Of a stretch of DNA of 64,000 nt, positions 51,767 to 60,181 are shown piece by piece. Position numbers and translations under genes: made by a program. The notes beneath the pieces are model-generated. The model was not told the DNA's origin. It saw only the letters and a program-made list of their open reading frames with translations, and did no database searches. The DNA is from Polaromonas sp. CG_9.7 (GTDB taxonomy: Bacteria; Pseudomonadota; Gammaproteobacteria; Burkholderiales; Burkholderiaceae_C), in NCBI RefSeq assembly GCF_015752205.1, contig NZ_JADOVG010000006.1, positions 1 to 64,000 of the forward strand. The letters run 5' to 3'. Every line of letters starts with the position of its first letter. Position 1 is the stretch's first letter.

Positions 51767-51830
51767 ATTGCTATTTAAATAATAGCTATAAATGCCCGCC
51801 CATATTGCGCAAAGGCAGTATTTAGCATAA
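51767..51830 (+). repeat. intergenic palindromic repeat copy
   Basis: ATTGCTATTTAAATAATAGC is followed by TATAAATGCCCGCCCATATT, then GCGCAAAGGCAGTATTTAGC. This clean copy, with that near 26.56 kb, defines the element. It is in the 140-base gap between the convergent M20 and hexR genes. Confidence 0.7.
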
Positions 51831-51886
51831 AAAATTCTGGCTATTCACGGGACAGTCCGATCTTGATGTCCATACCGGCCGCCGCA

Positions 51887-52732
51887 TCAGGTGTAGCGTT
51901 TGTTGCGCAAATTGTTTTTCATTTCCTTGAGCAACGGCTGCAGCTTGGGGCCGATGCGCAGCGCCACGCAGGTTGCCAAGATGTCGATGATCATCAAGTG
52001 CAGCAGGCGCGACACCATCGGGCTGTAGCGGTCGTAGCCTTCGGGATGATCGGCGGCCAGGTGGATGTGTCCGGCAGCGGCCAGCGGCGACGCAGTGGCG
52101 GTGATGACGATGGTGGTGGCGCCGTTCTTGCGCGCAATGTCGCAGGCGTCCATCAGGTCGCGGGTGCGGCCTGAATTTGAAATCACCACCACGCAGTCGC
52201 CCGGCCCGAGCAGCGACGCGCTCATCACCTGCATGTGGCCGTCGCTGTAGGCAATGCTCTGGACGCCGAGCCTGAAAAACTTGTGCTGCGCGTCCTGCGC
52301 CACGATGCCGGAGTTGCCCGCACCAAAAAATTCGATGCGCTTGCCGGTGTGATATGCGCCCAGCAGCGCAAGCACGGCTTTTTCAATGGCCACCGGGCTG
52401 GCGTCGTTGCGGTATTTCAGGAAGGCCGCCACGGTGTTGTCGATCACCTTGACCATCACGTCGCCGGTCTTGTCGTCCACATCGACGCTGCGGTGAATGA
52501 AGGGCACGCCTTCGCTGACGCTGCCAGCCAGCTTGAGCTTGAAGTCGAGCAGTCCGTCGTAGCCGACGCTGCGGCAAAAGCGCACCACCGTCGGTTTGCT
52601 GACATGCGAGCGGCTGGCCAGCTCGGTGATGGGCAGGCTGGCAAAGGCGCGCGGATCGGCCAGCACCAGGCGCGCCACGCGTTGTTCTGCCGGGGCCAGC
52701 GAGGGCAGGGACGCCTTGATTCGGTCGAGCAT
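51887..52732 (-). CDS. hexR: HexR-type RpiR family transcriptional regulator
   Basis: This 281-residue repressor has an N-terminal HTH_6 (ASRSHVSKPTVVRFCRSVGYDG) and a C-terminal SIS sugar-phosphate domain (RIEFFGAGNSGIVAQDAQHK, VVVISNSGRTRDL). HexR proteins control zwf/Entner-Doudoroff genes and are released by 2-keto-3-deoxy-6-phosphogluconate. Its location one base after zwf and opposite tal-pgi strongly supports that role. Length and domain order are normal. Confidence 0.92.
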   Translation of the reverse strand: MLDRIKASLPSLAPAEQRVARLVLADPRAFASLPITELASRSHVSKPTVVRFCRSVGYDGLLDFKLKLAGSVSEGVPFIHRSVDVDDKTGDVMVKVIDNTVAAFLKYRNDASPVAIEKAVLALLGAYHTGKRIEFFGAGNSGIVAQDAQHKFFRLGVQSIAYSDGHMQVMSASLLGPGDCVVVISNSGRTRDLMDACDIARKNGATTIVITATASPLAAAGHIHLAADHPEGYDRYSPMVSRLLHLMIIDILATCVALRIGPKLQPLLKEMKNNLRNKRYT

Positions 52733-52733
52733 G

Positions 52734-54200
52734 CTAGCGCTCCTCGCTCCAGCAGTAGCCGTCGCGGGCGATCATCGCGCTGGCTGCGCTGGGTCCCCAG
52801 GTGCCTGCCGCATACGGGCGCGGTGCGGTCGGGTCGTGGCTCCAGCGGTCCAGGATCGGCTCGACCCAGCGCCACGCTTCTTCCTGCTCGTCGCTGCGCA
52901 CGAACAGGTTCAGCCGGCCGTCGATCACATCGAGCAGCAGACGCTCGTAAGCGCCCACGCGCTCGGCACCGAATCGCTTGTCGAAGTCAAGGTCAAGCTG
53001 CACCGGCTCCAGCGTCGGCGTGCCACGGCGCTGGCGCTGGTCGGCGCCCTGCGCGAGCAGGTGCAGTTCCAGTCCATCCCGGGGTTGCAGGTCGATGACC
53101 AGCCGGTTGCCGGTGCTGCAGTCCTGCCGCGATTTGTAAATAGCGTGCGGCGTCGGGCGAAAGTTGACCTCGATGTGTGCGTCGCGGCCGGCCAGCCGCT
53201 TGCCGGTGCGGATGTAGAAGGGCACACTGGCCCAGCGCCAGTTTTCGATCTCGGTGCGCAGGGCGACGAAGGTTTCCGTGCGGCTTTCCGGATTCACGCC
53301 CGGCGCGCTGCGATAGGCCTCCACTGCTTCGCCATCAATGGTTCCGGCCGCATACTGGCCGCGGATGACATGCTGGTTCAGGGTTTCAGGCGTCCAGGGC
53401 TTGAGCGCGCGCAAGACCTTGAGCTTTTCGTCGCGAATCGCATCGGCATGCGAGTTGATGGGCGGCTCCATGCCCACGGCGCAAAGCAGCTGCAGCGCAT
53501 GGTTTTGCACCATGTCGCGCAGCGCGCCCGTATTGTCGTAAAAAGCGCCGCGTTTTTCCACGCCCAGTTCTTCTGCAATCGTGATCTGGATGTTGGCGAT
53601 GTACTCGCGCCGCCACAGCGGCTCGAACAGCGAATTGCCAAAGCGCAGCGCAAACAGGTTTTGCACCGAAGGTTTGCCCAGGTAATGGTCGATGCGAAAG
53701 ATCTGCTGCTCGGTCAGCACGCTGCGAACGGTTTGATTGATGGCGCGGTTCGACGCCAGGTCATGGCCCAGCGGCTTTTCAAGCACCACGCGGGTTTGCG
53801 GGCCATTCAGCCCGGCGGCGGCGATCTGTTCGCAAACCGTGGTGAACAGGCCGGGCGCGGTCGCCAGGTACATCACCACCACATCGGCCGGGCGCTGCCT
53901 GAGCAGGTCTGCCAGGCGCGCATAGTCGTCCGGTTTTGACAGGTCCATGCGCAGGTAGCCGAGCATCCGGGCAAAACGCGTGAATTCTTCTTCGTTTGGC
54001 CGCTTCGACAATTCGACCTGGTCAAAGCGCGACTTGATGAGCGTGCGGTACTGGTCGTCTGTCAGGTCGTCGCGGGCCACGCCAATGATGCGGCCATCGG
54101 CGGGCAGTGAGCCGTGGCGAAAAGCCTGGAACAGGGCGGGCATGATCTTGCGCCAGGCCAAGTCGCCGGTTCCACCAAACAGGATGAGGTCAAAACTCAT
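52734..54200 (-). CDS. zwf: glucose-6-phosphate 1-dehydrogenase
   Basis: This 488-residue cytoplasmic enzyme oxidises glucose 6-phosphate to 6-phosphogluconolactone with NADP. The dinucleotide-binding segment is LILFGGTGDLAWRKIMPALF, the active site FRIDHYLGKPSVQNL, and ALRDMVQNHALQLL and PFYIRTGKRL are also present. The start is the ATG whose product begins MSFDLILFGG; longer open sequence upstream runs into tal antisense. It is co-transcribed with hexR and divergent from tal-pgi. It supplies NADPH. Confidence 0.96.
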   Translation of the reverse strand: MSFDLILFGGTGDLAWRKIMPALFQAFRHGSLPADGRIIGVARDDLTDDQYRTLIKSRFDQVELSKRPNEEEFTRFARMLGYLRMDLSKPDDYARLADLLRQRPADVVVMYLATAPGLFTTVCEQIAAAGLNGPQTRVVLEKPLGHDLASNRAINQTVRSVLTEQQIFRIDHYLGKPSVQNLFALRFGNSLFEPLWRREYIANIQITIAEELGVEKRGAFYDNTGALRDMVQNHALQLLCAVGMEPPINSHADAIRDEKLKVLRALKPWTPETLNQHVIRGQYAAGTIDGEAVEAYRSAPGVNPESRTETFVALRTEIENWRWASVPFYIRTGKRLAGRDAHIEVNFRPTPHAIYKSRQDCSTGNRLVIDLQPRDGLELHLLAQGADQRQRRGTPTLEPVQLDLDFDKRFGAERVGAYERLLLDVIDGRLNLFVRSDEQEEAWRWVEPILDRWSHDPTAPRPYAAGTWGPSAASAMIARDGYCWSEER

Positions 54201-54350
54201 GGTAAGGACTTGTGATGGTAATAAAGTTTCACATTCTATGGGCATAATGGTAACTACACCCGGTGACCTGCTGTGACCCCTGTGTTGGCACGGTGCGGTT
54301 TTCGGGTGTCCTGATCCACTTTTCGCCCTTGCCCGGCGCTCCCCAAGCCC
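54201..54350. promoter_or_regulatory. divergent promoter region between zwf-hexR and tal-pgi
   Basis: This 150-base gap must hold both promoters. An imperfect inverted pair TGTGA..TCACA (54,211-54,233) overlaps an AT-rich stretch (GGTAATAAAGTTT) next to the zwf start. It could be the HexR operator, though it does not match the published gamma-proteobacterial consensus well. A related AATGGTAACTACACC lies about 30 bases further toward tal. Confidence 0.4.
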
Positions 54351-55298
54351 ATGAACCAACTCGATGCACTGAAACAACTCACGACCGTCGTGGCCGATAC
54401 CGGCGACTTCAACCAGCTGGCGCAGTTCAAGCCGCAAGACGCCACCACCAACCCTTCCCTGATCCTCAAGGCGGTGCAAAAAGCCGATTACGCGCCATTG
54501 ATGCAAAGCACGGTGGCGCGTTTCAAGGACCGGGCGCTGGACGAAACCATGGACCGGCTGCTGGTGCGCTTTGGCTGCGAAATCCTGTCCATCATCCCGG
54601 GCCGCGTCTCGACCGAAGTCGATGCCCGCCTGAGTTTTGACACCATCGCCACGGTGACCCGGGGCGAGCGCCTGATCGAGTTGTACCAGGCCGAAGGCAT
54701 CCATATCGACCGCGTGCTGATCAAGGTGGCCGCCACCTGGGAAGGCATCCAGGCCGCCCGGCTGCTGGAGCAGCGCGGTATCCACACCAACCTGACGTTG
54801 TTGTTTTCCTTTTGCCAGGCCGTGGCCTGCGGTCAGGCCAGGGTGCAACTGATTTCTCCCTTCGTCGGCCGGATTTACGACTGGTACAAGAAGTCAGCTG
54901 GCAGCACCTGGACCGAAGACGCAAATGCCGGCGCCAACGATCCCGGCGTGAAGTCGGTGCGCGAAATCTACAACTACTACAAGCAATTCGGCATTGCCAC
55001 CGAAGTCATGGGCGCGAGTTTTCGCAACGTCGGCCAGATCACTGCGCTGGCCGGTTGCGATTTGCTGACCATCAGTCCTGAGTTGCTCGCCCAGCTGGCC
55101 GCCAGTGACGCGCCATTGCCGCGCGCGCTGGATGCGAGTGCCGCCGGTTCGCTCGATATGGACGTGGTGGACTTTGACGAAGTGCGTTTTCGTTATGCGC
55201 TCAACGAAGACGCCATGGCGACGGAAAAGCTGGCCGAAGGCATTCGTGCCTTTGCCGTGGACGCGGTCAAGCTTGAGCAGTTGATGCAGGCTGTCTGA
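54351..55298 (+). CDS. tal: transaldolase
   Basis: This 315-residue cytoplasmic enzyme transfers dihydroxyacetone units between sedoheptulose 7-phosphate and glyceraldehyde 3-phosphate. Family signs are [16 protein letters not shown], the Schiff-base lysine in [34 protein letters not shown] and the phosphate-binding [13 protein letters not shown]. Length matches TalB-type proteins. It begins the tal-pgi pair, 16 bases before pgi, which together recycle pentose phosphates from the zwf branch. Confidence 0.96.
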   Translation: MNQLDALKQLTTVVADTGDFNQLAQFKPQDATTNPSLILKAVQKADYAPLMQSTVARFKDRALDETMDRLLVRFGCEILSIIPGRVSTEVDARLSFDTIATVTRGERLIELYQAEGIHIDRVLIKVAATWEGIQAARLLEQRGIHTNLTLLFSFCQAVACGQARVQLISPFVGRIYDWYKKSAGSTWTEDANAGANDPGVKSVREIYNYYKQFGIATEVMGASFRNVGQITALAGCDLLTISPELLAQLAASDAPLPRALDASAAGSLDMDVVDFDEVRFRYALNEDAMATEKLAEGIRAFAVDAVKLEQLMQAV

Positions 55299-55314
55299 AC
55301 ACAAGGGAATTTTC

Positions 55315-56889
55315 ATGAAACCAGTGCGTTGCGACCGGACCCCCGCCTGGGGAGAACTCAAGGCCTGTTTTGAAGCCAGCGGCCAAAATTTCGACCTGCG
55401 CGAAGCGTTTTCGCGCGACCCTCACCGCTTCGAAGCCTTCAGCCAGGACGCGCCGCATGTGTTTGCCGACCTGTCCAAAAACCTGATTGATGCTGACAGC
55501 CAGGCGCTGCTGCTGGCATTGGCGCGGCAGTGCGGACTGGAATCGCAACGCGACGCGATGTTTGCCGGAGAACGCATCAACCGCACCGAAAACCGTGCCG
55601 TGATGCACTTTTTATTGCGAAATCCGCCTTCCGCGCAATACATACCTGCTCAAGTAGCTATCAATAAAGTAGCGGATGCGCAGGCTGAGGTGGAAACCAC
55701 TTTGAACGCCATGCTGGACTACGCGGAGCAGGTGCGCGCCGACGAGGCCATCACCGACATCGTCAACATCGGCATTGGCGGTTCAGACCTGGGGCCGCAG
55801 ATGGCGGTGCTGGCGCTGGGTGAATTCGCCACAGCCGGCAAGCGGATTCACTTTGTGTCGAACATTGACGGTGACGAGCTGGCTGCCGTACTTCGCCTTG
55901 TGAAGCCCGAGAACACGCTGTTCCTGGTGGCGTCCAAGACCTTCACCACCACTGAAACCATGACCAATGCGCATTCGGCGAAGGCCTGGTTCGAAGCGCA
56001 GGGCGGCCACGACATCGCCCGGCATTTCGCGGCGCTGACGACCAATGTGGCGGCGGCGAACGACTTCGGCATCACCACCACCTTCGGTTTCTGGGACTGG
56101 GTGGGCGGGCGCTATTCACTGTGGTCGGCAATTGGACTGCCCATTGCCATTGCGATTGGCGCGGCGGGCTTTCGTGACTTCTTGGCCGGCGCGCATGCAA
56201 TGGACGAACACTTTCGCACGGCCGAACTGGCGCACAACCTGCCGGTGCGGCTGGGCCTGCTCGATGTCTGGTACCGCAACTTTCACGGCTTTTCCAGCCG
56301 CACTATCGCGCCCTACAGCAGCGCCTTGCGTCGCTGGCCAGCGTATTTGCAGCAACTGGAAATGGAAAGCAACGGCAAGCGCGTGGACCAGGATGGCCAG
56401 CCCTTGCCTTTTGACACCTCGCCGTTGCTGTGGGGCGAGCCTGGCACCAACGGGCAGCATGCCTACTTTCAAATGCTGCACCAGGGAACCTCGGTGGTTC
56501 CGGTCGAATTCGTGGCGATCAAACAAGCGGCGCATGCGCCGGATGACCTGCCCGGCCACCATGGCAAGCTGCTGGCCAACGTTCTGGCGCAGGCGCAGGC
56601 GCTGATGCAGGGCAAGGTGGACGCCGGCGGCCACCGCGATTTTCCCGGCAACCGGCCCAGCACCTTTTTGCTGCTGGAGCGGCTCACGCCCGCCAGCCTG
56701 GGCGCGCTGATTGCGCTGCAGGAGCACCGCGTGTTTGTTAGCGGCGCCATCTGGGGCATCAACAGCTTTGACCAGTGGGGCGTCGAACTGGGCAAGGTGC
56801 TGGCCAAAGACATTGAGCCACGCCTGCAAAGTGGCAATATTTCCGGGCTGGACGGCTCGACCGCCGGATTGCTGCAGCGCTTGCGTTGA
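55315..56889 (+). CDS. pgi: glucose-6-phosphate isomerase
   Basis: This 524-residue enzyme interconverts glucose 6-phosphate and fructose 6-phosphate. Family motifs are NIGIGGSDLGPQMA, SKTFTTTETMTNA, the active-site GGRYSLWSAIGL and the C-terminal GINSFDQWGVELGK. Residues about 102-120 (PPSAQYIPAQVAINKVAD) form an extra loop after MHFLLR that normal PGIs lack or have shorter from memory. It is encoded by a repeat copy. The catalytic Glu/His regions are intact, so the insert should be tolerated. Confidence 0.96.
   Translation: MKPVRCDRTPAWGELKACFEASGQNFDLREAFSRDPHRFEAFSQDAPHVFADLSKNLIDADSQALLLALARQCGLESQRDAMFAGERINRTENRAVMHFLLRNPPSAQYIPAQVAINKVADAQAEVETTLNAMLDYAEQVRADEAITDIVNIGIGGSDLGPQMAVLALGEFATAGKRIHFVSNIDGDELAAVLRLVKPENTLFLVASKTFTTTETMTNAHSAKAWFEAQGGHDIARHFAALTTNVAAANDFGITTTFGFWDWVGGRYSLWSAIGLPIAIAIGAAGFRDFLAGAHAMDEHFRTAELAHNLPVRLGLLDVWYRNFHGFSSRTIAPYSSALRRWPAYLQQLEMESNGKRVDQDGQPLPFDTSPLLWGEPGTNGQHAYFQMLHQGTSVVPVEFVAIKQAAHAPDDLPGHHGKLLANVLAQAQALMQGKVDAGGHRDFPGNRPSTFLLLERLTPASLGALIALQEHRVFVSGAIWGINSFDQWGVELGKVLAKDIEPRLQSGNISGLDGSTAGLLQRLR
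55618..55675 (-). repeat. palindromic repeat copy inside pgi
   Basis: On the minus strand GCTACTTTATTGATAGCTAC, TTGAGCAGGTATGTATTGCG and CGGAAGGCGGATTTCG follow the block order of the clean intergenic copies (GCTATT..AATAGCT, GCCCGCCCATATTGCGC, AAAGGCAGTATTT). This is the clearest in-gene copy. It is AT-richer than flanking pgi sequence and its boundaries coincide with a loop. Confidence 0.7.
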
Positions 56890-56987
56890 CAAGGGCGCTG
56901 TTTTGACAGGCTGGCTGTCAGCGCATCGGCTTATGATGAACCAAGGGTAATCTCTTGAGTTTTCTAATCAACCCGGGGAAGGAAATC

Positions 56988-57317
56988 ATGAATTTTAGCC
57001 AAGCCATTTCCAGTTGCCTGCGCAACTATGCAACGTTTTCTGGGCGGGCATCGCGTTCGGAATTCTGGTGGTTTTTTCTGTTCCAGGTACTGGTTTCGGT
57101 GGCTGCCAACACCATCAGCGCGAAACTGGGCGGCCTGGTCAGCCTGGGCTTGCTGTTGCCGGCGCTGGCGGTGGGTGCGCGCCGGTTGCACGACATTGGC
57201 AAGAGCGGCTGGTGGCAGCTCCTGATGATCTCGGGAATCGGATTCCTGGTGCTGCTTTACTGGTGGGTCCAACCCACGGAAGATAACGTCAGCAGTTACG
57301 GCTCCAACCTGGCCTGA
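56988..57317 (+). CDS. DUF805 family membrane protein
   Basis: This 109-residue inner-membrane protein has YATFSGRASRSEFWWFFLFQ, then hydrophobic helices, GARRLHDIGKSGWWQLLMI and a last helix, the standard DUF805 layout. Function is unknown. A GGAAGGA site before the ATG at MNFSQAISSCL decides the start over a TTG 11 codons earlier. It is followed by a strong terminator. Confidence 0.92.
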   Translation: MNFSQAISSCLRNYATFSGRASRSEFWWFFLFQVLVSVAANTISAKLGGLVSLGLLLPALAVGARRLHDIGKSGWWQLLMISGIGFLVLLYWWVQPTEDNVSSYGSNLA

Positions 57318-57342
57318 CGTTTTCGGTTTTCGCCCATCCATC

Positions 57343-57380
57343 AAAAAAGGGCCACAACGCTTGCGCGCTGTGGCCCTTTT
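57343..57380. terminator. intrinsic terminator, usable on both strands
   Basis: AAAAGGGCCACA, a 12-base loop, TGTGGCCCTTTT. Flanking A and T runs allow function on either strand. It ends the DUF805 transcript and, on the minus strand, would follow the groEL-relic and DipZ-like region. Confidence 0.88.
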
Positions 57381-57433
57381 GGCTGGAGGCCAAAAATGCG
57401 GGGCCTGCCACCAGGCTTTTTAACAAAGCCCGG

Positions 57434-57558
57434 CCCATGTCGCCGGCAGGTGCGTCGTCATTGGCGGACTCGCAGACCATGGCTTTGGTTGTCAGTATCA
57501 GCGATGCGACGCAAGCCGCATTTGGCAATGCCATGCGGGTCACTTTCGCGGGGTCCAC
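57434..57558 (-). pseudogene. degenerate copy of the groEL 3' end
   Basis: This 124-base stretch aligns without gaps to the authentic groEL 3' region at 63,229-63,352, about four in five bases identical by eye. Its minus-strand translation DPAKVTRMALPNAACVASLI followed by LTTKAMVCESANDDAPAGDM parallels Gro[22 protein letters not shown] and [19 protein letters not shown]. The Gly-Gly-Met tail is lost and homology stops on both sides. It is not a gene. It is a relic of duplication or rearrangement and lies in the same orientation as groEL. Confidence 0.9.
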
Positions 57559-57637
57559 TTCAGGGCTGGATGCGTCAATCGCTGGTTTGTCAAAGCGCCT
57601 TCGCCGGCTGTACCTTGCGCTTTGTCAAAGGGCGCAG

Positions 57638-58948
57638 TCACACCGGTTTGGCCTGTTTTCGGGCTTCTTCCAGCAACTGCTGGATGACCTGTTCTGATTT
57701 TTCGTACTCGCCTTCGCCAAAGTGATGAAAGCGAATTCGGCCTTGGGCATCGACAAAATAATGTGCTGGCCAATACATGTTGTTGAACGCGCGCCAGATC
57801 GCAAAGTTGTTGTCAACCGCGACCGGAAACACAACTCCCAGATCACCGAGTGCACGCTTCACATTGCTGATATTTTTCTCGTAAGCGAACTCAGGTGAAT
57901 GGACCCCGATCACGACCAACCCCTGGTCTTTGTACTTGCGGTGCCACTCCTTCACATAAGGCAGGGCGTTGCGGCAATTGATGCAGCCAAAAGTCCAGAA
58001 ATCGACCAAAACCACTTTGCCGCGAAGTTCTTCAGCCGAGAGAGGTGGCGAATTGAGCCACTCGACGGCGCCGCTGATCGGGGGCATCTTGCCTTCCACC
58101 GGCAAGTTGAGCACCGGCGATGCCGGGCGTGCCTGCATCTTGATGAATCGGCCTGAATCTGCCGTACCAGCCAGTTTGTAGGCGCTTGTCGCCGCCATGG
58201 GCGCAGCACCACCTGGCTTGGGGGCCAGCCACTTGAACAGGCTTTTTTCTGCCGATGCGCTGCTTCCCGACGAAAACTGGGCCAGCAAGCCAGTGTCCAG
58301 TCCCAGCGCGACTGTCGTAACGCCGGCAATCACGGCCACACCCAGCCCCTTGCGAACCCACTCGCCCATGCCGAGGGATCGCTTGAGGGCGCTGAAGACG
58401 CGGTTGCCGGCAAGCAGCGCCAGCGCCAGTGAACTCACCGCGCCAGCCGCATAGGCCAGCAGCAACAGGGAAGTGCGCACGCTCGGGCCTTCGATGGCGG
58501 CTCCGGTCAGGATCAGGCCAAGGATGGGACCTGCACACGGCGCCCAGAGCAGGCCGGTGGCCATACCGGTGAAAAATGCCGGAAGAATGAAGTTTTCCGT
58601 ATTGCCGCTGGCTTTCGACGTCGTGCTGGAAAAGCGGGAACCCAGTGCCACCACGGGCCGGCCCAATCGTTCCGCCCAGCGCGGCGCAATCAAGGCCAAG
58701 CCCATGAGCGCGAGCAGTGCCAACGCGGCCAGTCGGCCGTACTGGTTGGCCTGCATGGCCCAGTTGCCTGCAACCGCGGCCAATGTTCCCACCACCGCGA
58801 AAGTCAATGCCATTCCGCCTAGCAATGGCAAGCCGCTTTTCATGAAAGGCCGGTCAACCCGTGCAAAAACAAAGGGCAGTACCGGCAGGATGCAGGGCGC
58901 GAGAATGGTCAGCGCGCCGCCAAGATACGACAGGAGGTAAAAAATCAT
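57638..58948 (-). CDS. DipZ-like CcdA/thioredoxin fusion, thiol-disulfide transporter
   Basis: This 436-residue inner-membrane protein has an N-terminal CcdA/DsbD-type domain of about six helices with the two conserved Cys in LAPCILPVLP and WAPCAGPILG. A periplasmic thioredoxin-like domain follows, with active site FWTFGCINCRN (about residues 320-328) and a DipZ-type C-terminus (YWPAHYFVDAQGRIRFHHFG). It should carry electrons from cytoplasmic thioredoxin to periplasmic thiols. It lies 32 bases downstream of the Met-rich protein gene on the same strand, suggesting a shared periplasmic redox role. Confidence 0.92.
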   Translation of the reverse strand: MIFYLLSYLGGALTILAPCILPVLPFVFARVDRPFMKSGLPLLGGMALTFAVVGTLAAVAGNWAMQANQYGRLAALALLALMGLALIAPRWAERLGRPVVALGSRFSSTTSKASGNTENFILPAFFTGMATGLLWAPCAGPILGLILTGAAIEGPSVRTSLLLLAYAAGAVSSLALALLAGNRVFSALKRSLGMGEWVRKGLGVAVIAGVTTVALGLDTGLLAQFSSGSSASAEKSLFKWLAPKPGGAAPMAATSAYKLAGTADSGRFIKMQARPASPVLNLPVEGKMPPISGAVEWLNSPPLSAEELRGKVVLVDFWTFGCINCRNALPYVKEWHRKYKDQGLVVIGVHSPEFAYEKNISNVKRALGDLGVVFPVAVDNNFAIWRAFNNMYWPAHYFVDAQGRIRFHHFGEGEYEKSEQVIQQLLEEARKQAKPV

Positions 58949-58980
58949 GAGGAACCTCAGGTCAGAGCGCTGTCAAAAAA

Positions 58981-59301
58981 TCACTTTTTCATTTCATTTT
59001 TTGACATGGCGTCCTTGCCCATGGCATCTTTTTTCATCATGTCGTCTTTTGCCATGTGGTCCTTGCTCATGGAATCTTTTTTCATCATGCCGTCTTTGGC
59101 CATGTGGTCCTTGCCCATGGAATCTTTTTTCATCATGCCGTCTTTGGCCATGTGGTCCTTGCTCATGGAATCCTTGGTCATGGCGTCTTTGCCCATGGCA
59201 TCTTTGCCCATGGCATCTTTTTTCATCTCGTCTGCGGCAAATGCCGAAACGGAGGCGATGGTCATGCAGGTGGCCAGGAGGGTTGCAGAGAGTTTGTTCA
59301 T
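58981..59301 (-). CDS. methionine-rich pentapeptide MXKDX repeat protein, exported
   Basis: This 106-residue protein has a Sec signal peptide (MNKLSATLLATCMTIASVSAFA). The mature part of about 84 residues is almost only repeats of the type M-x-K-D-x (KDAMGKDAMTKDSMSKDHM). I count 19 Met in the mature part, alternating with Lys and Asp, and no Cys or aromatics. It is expected to be disordered and periplasmic. Its location beside a YedY/MsrP-like enzyme and cytochrome b suggests a sacrificial methionine pool for oxidants such as hypochlorous acid. Similar Met-rich partners of YedY-like systems have been described (MrpX in Azospira). The role here is inference. Confidence 0.92.
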   Translation of the reverse strand: MNKLSATLLATCMTIASVSAFAADEMKKDAMGKDAMGKDAMTKDSMSKDHMAKDGMMKKDSMGKDHMAKDGMMKKDSMSKDHMAKDDMMKKDAMGKDAMSKNEMKK

Positions 59302-59389
59302 TTCAATTCCTTGAGAGTCGTTTTCAGATGGCCGCGTTCGGGATGAACGCGTGCCGCACGTATCAACAGTGTTGAGCACTTCAAAGTGC

Positions 59390-60181
59390 TCAACTTCCGC
59401 CGAACCAGTTGTAACCCTGATCTTCCCAATAGCCGCCAGGGTAGGTGTTGGTGACGAACATCGCCTTGATGTGTTTCGGATTCTTGTAGCCCAGCTTGGT
59501 CGGCATGCGCAGCTTCATCGGAAAGCCGTATTTGGGCGGCAGAGGTTGACCGTCATAGCTCAGCGTGAGCAGCGTCTGCGGATGCAAGGCTGTCGGCATG
59601 TCGATGCTGGTGAAGTAGTCGTCCGAGCATTTGAAGCCGACGTATTTCGCGCTGGTGTCGGCACCGATGCGCTTCAGGAAAGAAGCAAAGTGCACGCCTC
59701 CCCATTTGCCGATGGCGCTCCAGCCTTCGACACAAATATGCCGTGTGACCTGGTCTTGCTGGGGAAATGCACGAAGTTCAGCCAGTGTCCAGCTGCGCTT
59801 GTCGGTGACCAGACCGGTCACTTCGAGTTTGTAGCTGGCCTCGTCCACTTCACGGACCTGGTCTTCGCTGTAATAGGCATTGAAGGGGAAAGGCCGTGTG
59901 ATCATCGATTCTGGATAGGTCGGCGCCAACTGCTTGGGGTCAAAAATCCAGCCTTGTGCTGTGTCATTGAAACGCGAAATTCGCGCCAGAGCTGCTTCGA
60001 CGCTGTCGTTGTCGCTGATACTGCAGCCCGTCAGCAGTGACAGGCCGCCCAATGTCAGCGAACGCTGCAGGAACGCACGGCGCGCCGGCTGCTTGATACG
60101 CCTGCCGATCAGTTTGCGGGCTTCAGACAGTGCGGCATCGCTGTCAATGCCGGCCAGGGGTGGACGTTGAATGATTTTCAT
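59390..60181 (-). CDS. Tat-exported molybdopterin oxidoreductase, YedY/MsrP-like
   Basis: This 263-residue sulfite-oxidase-superfamily enzyme has a twin-arginine signal with lipobox (RRAFLQRSLTLGGLSLLTGC; RR at 34-35, Cys53). It also has the molybdenum-ligand Cys150 in RHICVEGWSAIGKWGG, then YFTSIDMPTALHP and KYGFPMKLRMP typical of the Mo-MPT domain. Probable role is reduction of a periplasmic substrate such as methionine sulfoxide. Its ATG overlaps the stop of the upstream cytochrome gene (ATGA). The next gene is the Met-rich protein, a possible substrate. Alternative: another sulfoxide or an unidentified donor. Confidence 0.93.
   Translation of the reverse strand: MKIIQRPPLAGIDSDAALSEARKLIGRRIKQPARRAFLQRSLTLGGLSLLTGCSISDNDSVEAALARISRFNDTAQGWIFDPKQLAPTYPESMITRPFPFNAYYSEDQVREVDEASYKLEVTGLVTDKRSWTLAELRAFPQQDQVTRHICVEGWSAIGKWGGVHFASFLKRIGADTSAKYVGFKCSDDYFTSIDMPTALHPQTLLTLSYDGQPLPPKYGFPMKLRMPTKLGYKNPKHIKAMFVTNTYPGGYWEDQGYNWFGGS

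Noticed and set aside
57289-57558. 90-codon minus-strand frame over the groEL relic as a functional small protein
   Set aside because: Only the middle resembles GroEL; the rest reads through a terminator hairpin, and the start is an internal GTG without a site.
58990-59240. Repetitive DNA in the Met-rich gene considered as a CRISPR or minisatellite
   Set aside because: The repetition follows the codons of the MXKDX protein, which has a clean signal peptide and an operon context.
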